The translations under genes and the position numbers were made by a program. Below the pieces are notes generated by a model. It saw only the letters and a program-made list of their open reading frames with translations, did no database searches and had not been told where the DNA came from. From an uncultured Bacteroidota bacterium (GTDB lineage Bacteria; Bacteroidota; Bacteroidia; Flavobacteriales; Flavobacteriaceae), in NCBI GenBank assembly GCA_903837025.1, contig CAILTC010000215.1, forward strand, positions 1-20,623: a stretch of 20,623 bases of DNA. The letters run 5' to 3'. Of the stretch, positions 1-7,981 are shown piece after piece. Each line of letters starts with the position of its first letter. Within the stretch, counting starts at the first letter, position 1.

Positions 1-2
1 CA

Positions 3-1247
3 GCCATTCAAATTGAAAAAAGTACGAATACGAAAGCACGAAAATTTTGGCTTTGGTTAAGTGTTGGTGTCAATTTAGGTTTTTTGGGCGTTTTTAAATA
101 TTATGATTTTTTTGCCAGTTCTTTTTCCCAATTGATAGGATCTTTCGGAATTCATTCGTCACCTATTTTGCTTAAAATTATTCTTCCGGTAGGGATTTCG
201 TTCTATACTTTTCATGGATTATCGTATATAATCGATATTTATTATAGACGAATTAAAGCCGAAAGATCATTTGTTGATTATGCCTTATTTGTTAGCTATT
301 TTCCGCTTTTAGTGGCTGGACCTATCGAAAGAGCAACCCATTTATTACCCCAAATAAAAATAAAAAGAGATTTTAATTTCGAAAAAGCCAAAGAAGGAAT
401 TCATCAGATTATATGGGGTTTGGTCAAGAAAATGGTTATTGCCGATACCTGTGCTCAGTATGCCAATGCGATTTTTGATCATTATACGACCATGAATTCT
501 TTATCACTAATTCTGGGAGCTATCTATTTCGCATTTCAAATTTATGGTGATTTTTCAGGATATTCGGATATTGCTTTAGGTACGTCAAAACTATTTGGCA
601 TCGATTTATTACGCAATTTTAATTACCCTTATTTTTCTCGTGATATCGCTGAGTTTTGGCGTCGCTGGCATATTTCGTTATCTTCTTGGTTTCGGGATTA
701 TCTTTATATTCCGTTGGGCGGAAGCAAAGGGTCAAAGTGGAATCAGGTTCGGAATGTGTTTGTTATTTTTGTGGTTAGCGGGTTCTGGCATGGAGCAAAT
801 TGGACGTATATCGCTTGGGGTTTCATCAATGCGCTGTATTTTTTGCCGTTATTATTGCGTAACAAAAATCGAGAAAATATTGAAATTATCCATCTTCATT
901 GGAATCTAAATTCCATAAAAATCATTGGAAATATAATTTTAACTTTTGGGTTAACTTGCTTTGCTTGGATTTTCTTTAGATCAAAAACAATTAGCGATGC
1001 GTTTCATTATATAAAAAGAATTTTTACCAATAGGGATTTTAGTATTCAATATTTTGACTTTGAGCGGTATAGTATTGAAATACTCCTTTTGTTGATTTTA
1101 TTTATTTTGATCGAATGGTTTAATAAAAATAAGGTAGAACCCATTTCAGGAAAATACAGCACCATCAAATTGGGAATTTGTATTATGGCAATTTTGGCTC
1201 TCGGAGTGTTTTCCGATTATAAGGAATTTATCTATTTTCAGTTTTAA
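3..1247 (+). CDS. MBOAT-family O-acyltransferase (AlgI/DltB-like), 5' end cut by window
   Basis: This is a polytopic membrane enzyme that would transfer acyl groups, usually acetyl, onto extracytoplasmic polysaccharide. The frame is open to the left edge: codons from base 3 read into GFLGVFKYYDFF, a typical internal segment of AlgI-type proteins, so the TTG at 84 is not the start. I infer that roughly 80-100 residues are missing, since the family is usually near 470-500 aa. The diagnostic block is FWRRWHISLSSWFRDYLYIP followed by GG (about bases 654-720), then SGFWHGANW (about 779-805), which carries the presumed catalytic histidine. Hydrophobic segments continue to the C-terminus. It is the first visible gene of the polysaccharide operon and is followed 60 bases later by a second acyltransferase of another family. 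Family assignment is firm; substrate is unknown. In AlgI and DltB systems an SGNH or DltD-like partner is common and may lie upstream. Confidence 0.93.
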   Translation, partial: AIQIEKSTNTKARKFWLWLSVGVNLGFLGVFKYYDFFASSFSQLIGSFGIHSSPILLKIILPVGISFYTFHGLSYIIDIYYRRIKAERSFVDYALFVSYFPLLVAGPIERATHLLPQIKIKRDFNFEKAKEGIHQIIWGLVKKMVIADTCAQYANAIFDHYTTMNSLSLILGAIYFAFQIYGDFSGYSDIALGTSKLFGIDLLRNFNYPYFSRDIAEFWRRWHISLSSWFRDYLYIPLGGSKGSKWNQVRNVFVIFVVSGFWHGANWTYIAWGFINALYFLPLLLRNKNRENIEIIHLHWNLNSIKIIGNIILTFGLTCFAWIFFRSKTISDAFHYIKRIFTNRDFSIQYFDFERYSIEILLLLILFILIEWFNKNKVEPISGKYSTIKLGICIMAILALGVFSDYKEFIYFQF

Positions 1248-1307
1248 AAAAAAATAGTCAAATACCCTTTTTAGTGTAATTTGTTTAATGATGATTTTTT
1301 TGCATAT

Positions 1308-2405
1308 ATGAATGATATAAAATTAGGAAAATTGCATTACATAGATGCCATGAGGGGTATAGCTATTTTAATGGTAGTAATTCATCATTCTGCTCAGCAA
1401 GGAACTGTAAAAATGCCCCATGGATTATCAGTTTTTTTAAGTTTAGGAACAAGAGGAGTTCAGCTTTTTTTTATCGCTAGTGCTTTTACTTTATTTAGGT
1501 CCCATCAAAGTAGAATCATTTTTGAAAAGAATCCAATAATAAATTTTTTTATTAGAAGGGTTCTTAGAATTGCTCCCATTTATTATTTAGGGATTTTATA
1601 TTATATTTTTCAAGATCATTTTGGAGTGCCTTATTGGCATGATGTCCAGCCTTACATTTCTAAAGCAAATATAATGTCGAATGTGCTATTTCTGCATGGT
1701 TTTAGTCCCTATTGGATCAATAGTTTAGTACCAGGAGGATGGTCGATAGCTGTTGAGATGCTTTTTTATACTATTTTTCCTTTTTTAGTTGTTAGGATAA
1801 AAAAATGTGATGACGCATTTGTTTTCCTTAATTTTTCTTTGATTTTTAAACTTTTTTTTCAAGAATTTTTCACCCAATTTCAATTAATACCTTCAAATCC
1901 AATCTGGAGAGAATTTTTATTTTATTATTTGCCTTGTCAGTTACCTATTTTCGCTTTGGGGATTATTATGTTTTTTTTAATTGAAGATTTTAAAAACATA
2001 AAATTGGTGAATAATAAGAGTATATTGCTTTTTTTGATTTTATTAGTTTTGCAAGTGGGGTCAAAATTCGATTTTTTATATCTGAATCATATTGTTTTTG
2101 GTATTCTTTTTTTAATTTTCGGTATTCTTTTGAGTAAAGGAAAATTGAGTTTTATATCTAATTCCATTTCAAGATACATTGGAAAAGTAAGTTTTAGTAT
2201 TTATATTTTTCATTTTATAGTTATTTCATGGTTGACAAAATTTCATTTAATCGATTTTTGCGATAACTATTTGATGAATTTTTCAATCCGATTTTCTTTG
2301 ATTTTGTCGGTTTCTGTACTGATTTCTTCCATGAGTTATAATTTAATCGAAATTCCATTTCAAAATTTAGCTAAAAAGATTATCTCAAAAATGGATTCAA
2401 AATAA
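1308..2405 (+). CDS. Acyltransferase family 3 (OafA/WecH-type) membrane O-acyltransferase
   Basis: This is a multi-spanning inner-membrane protein of the acyltransferase-3 family, which O-acetylates or otherwise acylates surface sugars such as O-antigen. The N-terminus carries the family signature YIDAMRGIAILMVVIHHS within the first 30 residues, with the conserved histidine pair in the first membrane segment. RVLRIAPIYYLG and the segment PGGWSIAVEMLFY (about residues 143-155) are also typical. I chose ATG 1308 because it puts the signature right at the N-terminus; an in-frame TTG at 1281 would add nine residues with no family support. The gene is visibly AT-richer than most of its neighbours: 60-base lines that I counted at 1801, 1981, 2041 and 2101 are 18-25% GC, against 32-38% in lines from the flanking GT4 genes. 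That suggests a later arrival in the locus. The sugar acceptor cannot be predicted. Confidence 0.92.
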   Translation: MNDIKLGKLHYIDAMRGIAILMVVIHHSAQQGTVKMPHGLSVFLSLGTRGVQLFFIASAFTLFRSHQSRIIFEKNPIINFFIRRVLRIAPIYYLGILYYIFQDHFGVPYWHDVQPYISKANIMSNVLFLHGFSPYWINSLVPGGWSIAVEMLFYTIFPFLVVRIKKCDDAFVFLNFSLIFKLFFQEFFTQFQLIPSNPIWREFLFYYLPCQLPIFALGIIMFFLIEDFKNIKLVNNKSILLFLILLVLQVGSKFDFLYLNHIVFGILFLIFGILLSKGKLSFISNSISRYIGKVSFSIYIFHFIVISWLTKFHLIDFCDNYLMNFSIRFSLILSVSVLISSMSYNLIEIPFQNLAKKIISKMDSK

Positions 2406-2423
2406 TTAATTTACAAATTAAAC

Positions 2424-3569
2424 ATGCACATCGCTTTTCTTACCCCCGAATATCCACACGAAAAAATGCCCCATGCGGGCGGTTTAGGCACGAGTATAAA
2501 GAATTTGGCGGAAGCATTAACCCAACATAATATTGAAATTACAGTATTTGTTTACGGTCAACAAAAAGCTGAAATTTTCACAGAAAATAACATTCATTTT
2601 CATCTAATTCAAGATGAAAAATACGTTGTTGCTAAATGGTTTTTATACAGAAAGTGCATTCAGAATTATTGTAATAAAATAATAAAGGAACAAAATATTG
2701 ATATTCTGGAAGCAGCTGATTGGACAGGAATTACCGCTTTTATGAATTTTCGAATTCCTCTTGTGATTCGGTTTCATGGGAGTGATACTTATTTTTGTCA
2801 TCTCGAAAAGCGTCACCAGAAGGTTAAGAATTTTTGGTTTGAGAAATTGGCTATTCAAAAAGCAAAAGCCTTTATTGCTCCAACAACTTTTGCAGGAGCG
2901 GTTTCCCAAAAACTTTTTGGCATAAAAAATAAAACAATACAAACCATTCATTACGGTCTGGAACTCGATAAATTCGAAAATCCCAATCCTGATATTTTTG
3001 AAAAAGGTTTGATTTTATATATTGGAACCATTATCCGAAAAAAAGGCGTTTTTGAATTGCCTAAAATTTTTAATCTGGTTCGGCAACAACATCCCGAAGC
3101 GAGATTGATTTTGATTGGTGGTGATTCGGCTGATATTGCGACACAATCTCCATCTACTTGGCAAATTTTGCAAAATCAATTTCATAGTGAAGATTTAAAG
3201 AATGTTTCCTATCTTGGAAAAATCCCATACAACGAAGTGCAAAATTATATAAAAAAGGCCAATGTCTGTGTTTTTCCCACATTTGCAGAAACACTTGGAA
3301 TGGTTACTATTGAATCGATGGCGTTGCAAAAAACAGTTGTAAATAGTAATATTGGTTGGGCAAATGAATTAATTATTGACGGTGAAAGTGGCTTCTTGGT
3401 TCATCCTGAAAATCATTGTGAATATGCAAATAGAATCAATTCTATTTTAGCCGATAATCCGTTGGCGAAACAAATGGGAAAAAATGCCCGTCAGCGAGTA
3501 GAATCACTTTTTGATATTCAAAAAATTGCCACTGAAAATATTCGTTTTTATAAATCTTTAATCGACTAA
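2424..3569 (+). CDS. Glycosyltransferase family 4 (GT-B fold)
   Basis: This is a retaining glycosyltransferase expected to add one sugar from a nucleotide donor to the growing lipid-linked glycan at the cytoplasmic face of the inner membrane. The N-terminal half starts with MHIAFLTPEYPHE and has the glycine-rich acceptor-side loop AGGLGTSIKNLAEAL, typical of GT4. The C-terminal half opens with LYIGTIIRKKGVFELPKIF (about residue 197) and contains FPTFAETLGMVTIESMA (about 282-298), the E-x7-E donor-binding motif. The length of 381 aa is normal for the family. The ATG at 2424 lies 18 bases after the preceding stop. The next gene begins three bases after this stop, so the two are surely co-transcribed. 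Donor, linkage and acceptor are not predictable from sequence alone. Confidence 0.92.
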   Translation: MHIAFLTPEYPHEKMPHAGGLGTSIKNLAEALTQHNIEITVFVYGQQKAEIFTENNIHFHLIQDEKYVVAKWFLYRKCIQNYCNKIIKEQNIDILEAADWTGITAFMNFRIPLVIRFHGSDTYFCHLEKRHQKVKNFWFEKLAIQKAKAFIAPTTFAGAVSQKLFGIKNKTIQTIHYGLELDKFENPNPDIFEKGLILYIGTIIRKKGVFELPKIFNLVRQQHPEARLILIGGDSADIATQSPSTWQILQNQFHSEDLKNVSYLGKIPYNEVQNYIKKANVCVFPTFAETLGMVTIESMALQKTVVNSNIGWANELIIDGESGFLVHPENHCEYANRINSILADNPLAKQMGKNARQRVESLFDIQKIATENIRFYKSLID

Positions 3570-3572
3570 GTT

Positions 3573-5105
3573 TTGATCGTAGTATATCATAAAAACAATC
3601 GGATTTCTAAAGTGGTTTCCGGCGAAAATTGTCTTTTGTCTTTTGATGGCAACACATTAATTTCGGAGGGTTTGTATAATTTGGCTGTTCAGTTTCCAGA
3701 ATCAAAGATAGTTTGGTGCAACGAAGAATTGCAGGACTGTCTTAATTTAAAAGATATTGATGCCGTTTTTCATCATAATAAATTGATGCTTTCCTATCAT
3801 CCTGGACCAATTGATTTTCTAGGTCGAAAAATAGGTTATGTGGAGGAATCTCCTTTTATCAAGATTAATAAAAAAGTATCCTATCCTACTTGGCAAATGA
3901 GTAGTACTGTTGGAGTCGTTCATGCTTCGTTACTACTTGAAATTAAGAATAAAATCAAAATGGATGCTGATTTTGATTATTACCTGAATGCTGTTGCCAA
4001 GGTTTGTATGCCTTTAGGATTGTTCTGTTATTCGGAACCTAAATTATTAAACGCTTTTGAAGGTAGTATTGTTTATAAAGAAACATCCATTTACACGCTG
4101 TTTAAGTTTGTCAAACAGCATTATAAAAAGCGTTGGCAAATACTTCTTTTTTTGAATTTAATGGTATTCGAAAAGCAATTTCCGCTACTTCCTTTTGTCT
4201 TTTCTATATTTTATAAAACCCGTAAAAATATTAAGCTGAATTTAGACTTTATTCCTGTTCAATCTACTTTAAGAACGACAATCGATAAAACTATTGATGT
4301 AATTATACCTACTATTGGTAGAAAAAAAGAGTTATACGATGTGTTATGTGATTTAAGTAAGCAAACCCTTTTGCCTATAAATGTGATTATCGTAGAACAA
4401 AATCCATTGCCCAATAGCGAATCGGAATTGGATTATTTGACTGCAGAAAAATGGCCATTTATTATAAAACACACATTTACGCATCAGTCGGGTGCTTGTA
4501 ATGCTAGGAATATTGCCTTGTCTCTGGTCGAAAGCGAATGGGTTTTTTTAAATGATGATGATAATCGGTTAGAAAATAATTTATTACAAGAATTTTTGTT
4601 TAAAGCAGAACAGTTTGGGACACAAGTTGTGACTACATCTTATTTGCAAAAAAACGAAATACAGCATTATAACCGGATACATCAATCAGGGATTTTTGGT
4701 TCTGGTAATAGTTTTGTAAAAAAAACAGCTTTAGCTGAGGTCGGCTTTGATATAGCTTTGGAATTTGGTTATGGCGAAGATTTCGATTTTGGAATGCAAC
4801 TAAGAAATAAGGGATTTGACGTTATTTATTTCCCAGAACTACGTATTTTGCATTTAAAAGCTCCATTTGGAGGATTTAGAATTAAAATAAAGCAGTTGTG
4901 GGAGGATGAATTAATACAACCCAAACCATCTCCAACGGTATTGTATGTCATGCTTAAAAATTATACTAAAGAACAACTTTCCTGTTATAAATTGGTACTA
5001 TTTTTAAAATTACTAAAAAAGGAATCTTTCTTGAGTTGTTTTAAATTTTTAAAATCATTTCAAAAAAAATGGGATGTAAGTTTGTATTGGGCTAATAAAA
5101 TATAA
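3573..5105 (+). CDS. Two-part glycosyltransferase: unrecognised N-terminal region plus GT2 domain
   Basis: The C-terminal half is a GT-A-fold family 2 glycosyltransferase: DVIIPTIGR (about residue 242), NVIIVEQNP, the acceptor loop SGACNARNIALS, the metal-binding FLNDDDN (about 325) and the downstream GYGEDFDFGMQLRNKGFD (about 398), whose acidic pair usually holds the catalytic base. The first 230 residues do not match a family I recognise. They loosely resemble the latter part of a GT2 domain (YPTWQMSSTVGVVHASLLLE, then DADFDYYLNAVAKVCMPLG), so they may be a degenerate duplicate; this is inference. At 510 aa the protein is much longer than simple GT2 enzymes of about 250-330 aa. The start is a TTG at 3573, three bases after the previous stop; no in-frame ATG occurs until about residue 72 (MLSYHPG), and MIVVYHKNNRI looks like a genuine beta-strand start. 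The next gene follows after three bases. Confidence 0.87.
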   Translation: MIVVYHKNNRISKVVSGENCLLSFDGNTLISEGLYNLAVQFPESKIVWCNEELQDCLNLKDIDAVFHHNKLMLSYHPGPIDFLGRKIGYVEESPFIKINKKVSYPTWQMSSTVGVVHASLLLEIKNKIKMDADFDYYLNAVAKVCMPLGLFCYSEPKLLNAFEGSIVYKETSIYTLFKFVKQHYKKRWQILLFLNLMVFEKQFPLLPFVFSIFYKTRKNIKLNLDFIPVQSTLRTTIDKTIDVIIPTIGRKKELYDVLCDLSKQTLLPINVIIVEQNPLPNSESELDYLTAEKWPFIIKHTFTHQSGACNARNIALSLVESEWVFLNDDDNRLENNLLQEFLFKAEQFGTQVVTTSYLQKNEIQHYNRIHQSGIFGSGNSFVKKTALAEVGFDIALEFGYGEDFDFGMQLRNKGFDVIYFPELRILHLKAPFGGFRIKIKQLWEDELIQPKPSPTVLYVMLKNYTKEQLSCYKLVLFLKLLKKESFLSCFKFLKSFQKKWDVSLYWANKI

Positions 5106-5108
5106 CTG

Positions 5109-5900
5109 ATGAAAAAAGAAAAAATACGAATTAGTTTTCTCATAACGCACTATAATAGACCATTAGATTTATTGGAGTGCCTTGAAGGGATAAAAAAAAT
5201 GAATATCTCTAATTATGAAATTGTTGTAAGTGATGATGGGAGTGATGAGGAAAACAGAAAGCTTATCCATGAATATAAAATCGATAAATTAATTTTAGCA
5301 AAAAAAAATCAAGGTCTTGCCGCAAATATAAATAAAGGTATTGAGTCTTGCGAGGGTGAGTACATTATTTATTGTCAAGAAGATTTTATATTAGATTCTA
5401 AAATTAGTACTATTTTACCAGAATGTTTGGAGCTTTTGGATTCGCAAAAAGCGGACATGATTCGGTTTACAGCAAATTACAAATTTAATAAGCTTATCAA
5501 TTTATCTGAAAATGTATTTTTGATTCCAAAATTTTCTATTCGCAATTTTCTATTAAATTATTATCAATATAGTGATCATCCATTCCTTACAAAAAAGATT
5601 TTTTATAATAAATATGGTAGTTATCTTGAAAACACTTCTGGAAGATATGGGGAAACTGAATTTGCAATAAGAATATTTAAATCAAATGCTAAGATTGCGA
5701 TAACTAAAAGTTCATTAGCTACATCTGTTGTTGGTAGTGAATCGGTATTAATTAATGAGTCTATTTTAAAAAGTAAGGATTATAAAATAAATAAACCATT
5801 GATTAAGATTGCTCGAGCTTTCAGATTATATTTAGAATGGTTTTTATATCGAAAATCAAAAAGAGGTTTGAAGACCTATAGAAACTTTAGGGAAAATTAA
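5109..5900 (+). CDS. Glycosyltransferase family 2 (GT-A fold)
   Basis: A 263-aa family 2 glycosyltransferase, probably adding one residue of the repeat unit. Visible blocks are ISFLITHYNRPLDLLECLEG at the N-terminus, YEIVVSDDGSDEENRKLI (nucleotide-binding aspartates), the loop KKNQGLAANINKGIESCEGE, and YIIYCQEDFIL at the place where the DxD motif normally stands. Having ED followed by F rather than D-x-D is seen in some GT2 branches but is worth noting. The remainder, with DHPFLTKKIFYNKYG and GRYGETEFAIRIFKS, fits the family's C-terminal acceptor region and its ED/E base position. Four sampled 60-base lines inside this gene (5461, 5521, 5581, 5761) are 22-23% GC, clearly lower than in the flanking genes, so it may have been acquired separately. 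ATG 5109 lies three bases after the upstream stop. Confidence 0.88.
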   Translation: MKKEKIRISFLITHYNRPLDLLECLEGIKKMNISNYEIVVSDDGSDEENRKLIHEYKIDKLILAKKNQGLAANINKGIESCEGEYIIYCQEDFILDSKISTILPECLELLDSQKADMIRFTANYKFNKLINLSENVFLIPKFSIRNFLLNYYQYSDHPFLTKKIFYNKYGSYLENTSGRYGETEFAIRIFKSNAKIAITKSSLATSVVGSESVLINESILKSKDYKINKPLIKIARAFRLYLEWFLYRKSKRGLKTYRNFREN

Positions 5901-5912
5901 AGTTGTTTTTAT

Positions 5913-6938
5913 ATGCTCAAAATATACACCGATACCACTTTTATAACACCACAATACAGGAGAATTATTTTTCCGCTATTGTTCGATTTGTGTTACGCCA
6001 AGACTACAAATTTATTGAAGATATATCAAATAGTCTATAGTATTGACGCCGCCGATGTGGTTATTGTTCCTGTTGCTATTGCTTATTTTTTTGAAAATAA
6101 TAAAAGCCAATGGCTTTATGATTTTATCGATAAAGGAAATACTGCTCATAAACCAGTTTGGGTTTATTCTGGCAACGATTGCGGTATTACGTTAAATGCC
6201 AATGTTTATACGTTTCGATTAGGTGGTTTTCACAGTAAGTTAAATGATAAAACATTTATTTTGCCTTCTTTTATAATGGATCCGTTGGGTATTTTAAAAA
6301 AAGAATTCGTAGAACCAATTCCTAAAAAAAGATTGCCAAGTATCGGTTTTGTTGGTCATGCCGATAGTTCAATGCGCAAATGGATAAAAGAAATTTCAGT
6401 CTTTTTGTACCTTAATCTAAAACGAATTAGTAAACGCCTTTTTGAGGATTATCAATCTTTTTATCCGTCGAGTATAAAACGGTATCATTTATTGATGGCT
6501 TTGAAGAAAAATAATCAAATTGAAACTGATTTTATTTATAGGGACAAATACAGGGCAGGTGTCAAAACAGAAGACGATAAGCTAAAAACTACTCTTGAAT
6601 TTTTTGAAAATATAGATGCCAATCCATATGTTTTTTGTTTAAGAGGCGCTGGTAATTTTTCGGTTCGATTGTATGAAACTTTGGCCATGGGACGAATCCC
6701 GGTTATAATAAATACGGATATTCGCTTGCCTTTGGATGAAATTATAAGCTGGAAAAATCATTGTGTACTAGCAACAGAAAATGATTTTATGAATGAATTA
6801 ATTCAGTTTCATTCGACCATAAATGAAAATGATTTTGTACAAATGCAAATCAATAATCGAAATTTGTGGCTCGATTATTTAAACCGGGATACTTATTTCA
6901 ATCGAGTTTACTTCATTTTTAAAGAAAAAATTACATGA
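5913..6938 (+). CDS. Exostosin-like (GT47-type) glycosyltransferase
   Basis: The C-terminal part holds FCLRGAGNFSVRLYETLAMG (about residues 241-260) followed by RIPVIINTDIRLPLDEIISW. This is the hallmark of the exostosin/GT47 C-terminal lobe, in which the R-G-x-G-N-x-S-x-R-x-Y-E string contacts the nucleotide sugar. The N-terminal portion (VYSIDAADVVIVPVAIAYFF, HKPVWVYSGNDCG, RLGGFHSKL, IGFVGHADSS) also follows the exostosin layout of sensing a 'too many letters' Rossmann-like lobe before the donor lobe. There is no signal peptide or membrane segment, so it should act in the cytosol on the lipid-linked intermediate, unlike the Golgi-anchored animal enzymes. The 341-aa length is typical of bacterial members. 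The ATG at 5913 lies 12 bases after the upstream stop, and the stop overlaps the next start as ATGA at 6935. Fold assignment is good; the sugar is unknown. Confidence 0.82.
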   Translation: MLKIYTDTTFITPQYRRIIFPLLFDLCYAKTTNLLKIYQIVYSIDAADVVIVPVAIAYFFENNKSQWLYDFIDKGNTAHKPVWVYSGNDCGITLNANVYTFRLGGFHSKLNDKTFILPSFIMDPLGILKKEFVEPIPKKRLPSIGFVGHADSSMRKWIKEISVFLYLNLKRISKRLFEDYQSFYPSSIKRYHLLMALKKNNQIETDFIYRDKYRAGVKTEDDKLKTTLEFFENIDANPYVFCLRGAGNFSVRLYETLAMGRIPVIINTDIRLPLDEIISWKNHCVLATENDFMNELIQFHSTINENDFVQMQINNRNLWLDYLNRDTYFNRVYFIFKEKIT

Positions 6939-7926
6939 AATTTTCCCTCATCATTTGCACCTATATGCGTCCTCAACCCTTATTGCTATTATTGCAATCG
7001 GTTCAGGAGCAAACAATCTATCCCAACGAAATCCTAATTATTGATGGTTCTACAAATCAGGAAACAGAAAAAATTTTAAAAGAGAGTCCTTTTGATAATT
7101 TGAACTATTTCAGGGTTCCAACCGAACATCGAGGTTTAACTAAGCAAAGAAATTTCGGGATTGAAAGAGTTGGTAACGAAATAGAAGTAGTTTGTTTTTT
7201 AGACGATGATATCGTTTTAGAAAATGATTATTTTGAACAACTTCTCAAAACGTACACTATTTTTCCTGAAGCCCTGGGTGTTGGAGGTTATATTATCGAT
7301 GAAACTAAAAGTGAATTTGTTGGAGATAATTACCAACCCAAAATAGGCGAGTATTTTTTGATGGTTGGAAAAGAAAAGACGGAAGCCGCTTTATTCTTCG
7401 AAAAAAATTTGGCTTAGATAGTGATTGCCCACCAGGATATTCCTCTTTATATTCGCATGGTCGAAGCATCGGTTTCTTGCCGCCAAACGGGAAAATATAT
7501 CCCGTTGAAATGCTAATGGGTGGTGTTTCATCTTTTAGAAAAGAGGTTTTTAATACCCTGAAATTCTCAACCTATTTTGAAGGTTATGGTCTGTATGAAG
7601 ATGCTGATTTCACCTTGCGAGTAGCTAAAATTGGAAAGTTATATGTGAATACTTCAGCAAAATTAAACCATTATCATGCCGCTTCCGGAAGACCCAACCA
7701 ATACCAATATGGAAAAATGGTAGTAAGAAATGGTTGGTATGTCTGGCGAACAAAAAACCCAAAACCATTATTTGATGCAAAACTGAAATGGCATTCGATA
7801 ACAATTCTCTTGACATTGATTCGATTTTCCAATACATTTACAACTGATAATAAAAAACAAGCTTTTACGGAAGCGATAGGTAGAACTGTTGGGTGGTGGA
7901 GTTTGTTTATTAATAAGCCTAAATGA
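6935..7926 (+). pseudogene. Glycosyltransferase family 2, split by a -1 frameshift at an A7 tract
   Basis: Two adjacent frames together make one GT2 enzyme of about 330 aa. The first (6935-7417) has FSLIICTYMRPQPLLLLLQS, EILIIDGS, the loop EHRGLTKQRNFGIE and the metal site VVCFLDDDIVLEN, then ends at TAG 7415-7417. The second frame is open from upstream of the A tract; from 7408 it reads FGLDSDCPPGYSSLYSHGRS and continues with LPPNGKIYPVEMLMGG, SSFRKEVFN and YEDADFTLRV, the usual GT2 C-terminal acceptor and base region. The switch falls at seven A residues (7401-7407); one more A would give an uninterrupted protein reading FFEKKFGLDSD. The TTG at 7477 is therefore not a real start. It could be a true null mutation, a phase-variable allele, programmed -1 slippage at A-AAA-AAT, or a homopolymer sequencing error. 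The start overlaps the exostosin-like gene by four bases (ATGA). Confidence 0.85.
7401..7408 (+). other. A7 homopolymer with slippery heptamer at the GT2 frameshift
   Basis: Seven A residues followed by T. Read in the upstream frame the codons are GAA AAA AAT TTG, so bases 7402-7408 form the X-XXY-YYZ heptamer A-AAA-AAT. Both tRNAs could re-pair after a -1 slip, and translation would then continue in the frame that encodes the rest of the GT2 domain. The tract could equally be a site of replication slippage. I cannot see an obvious downstream stimulatory hairpin. Confidence 0.6.
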
Positions 7927-7981
7927 TTTTCGCATAAATAATTCAGTACAAATATTCTCAGAACTATTTAAAATATAATAA

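Noticed and set aside
84..90. TTG at 84 as the start of the MBOAT gene
   Set aside because: The same frame is open to the left edge and encodes family-typical sequence before it, so the gene is truncated by the window instead.
1277..1283. TAATTTG as a promoter -7 element before the acyltransferase-3 gene
   Set aside because: It is one base short of TAnnTTTG and has no -33 partner; the gene is more simply part of the operon.
1281..1307. TTG start giving nine extra residues on the acyltransferase-3 protein
   Set aside because: ATG 1308 places the family signature at the usual distance from the N-terminus, and the extra residues have no family support.
7477..7926. A separate gene starting at TTG 7477
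   Set aside because: The frame continues upstream to the A7 tract with GT2-like sequence and contains only the C-terminal part of a GT2 domain, so it is the tail of the frameshifted gene.
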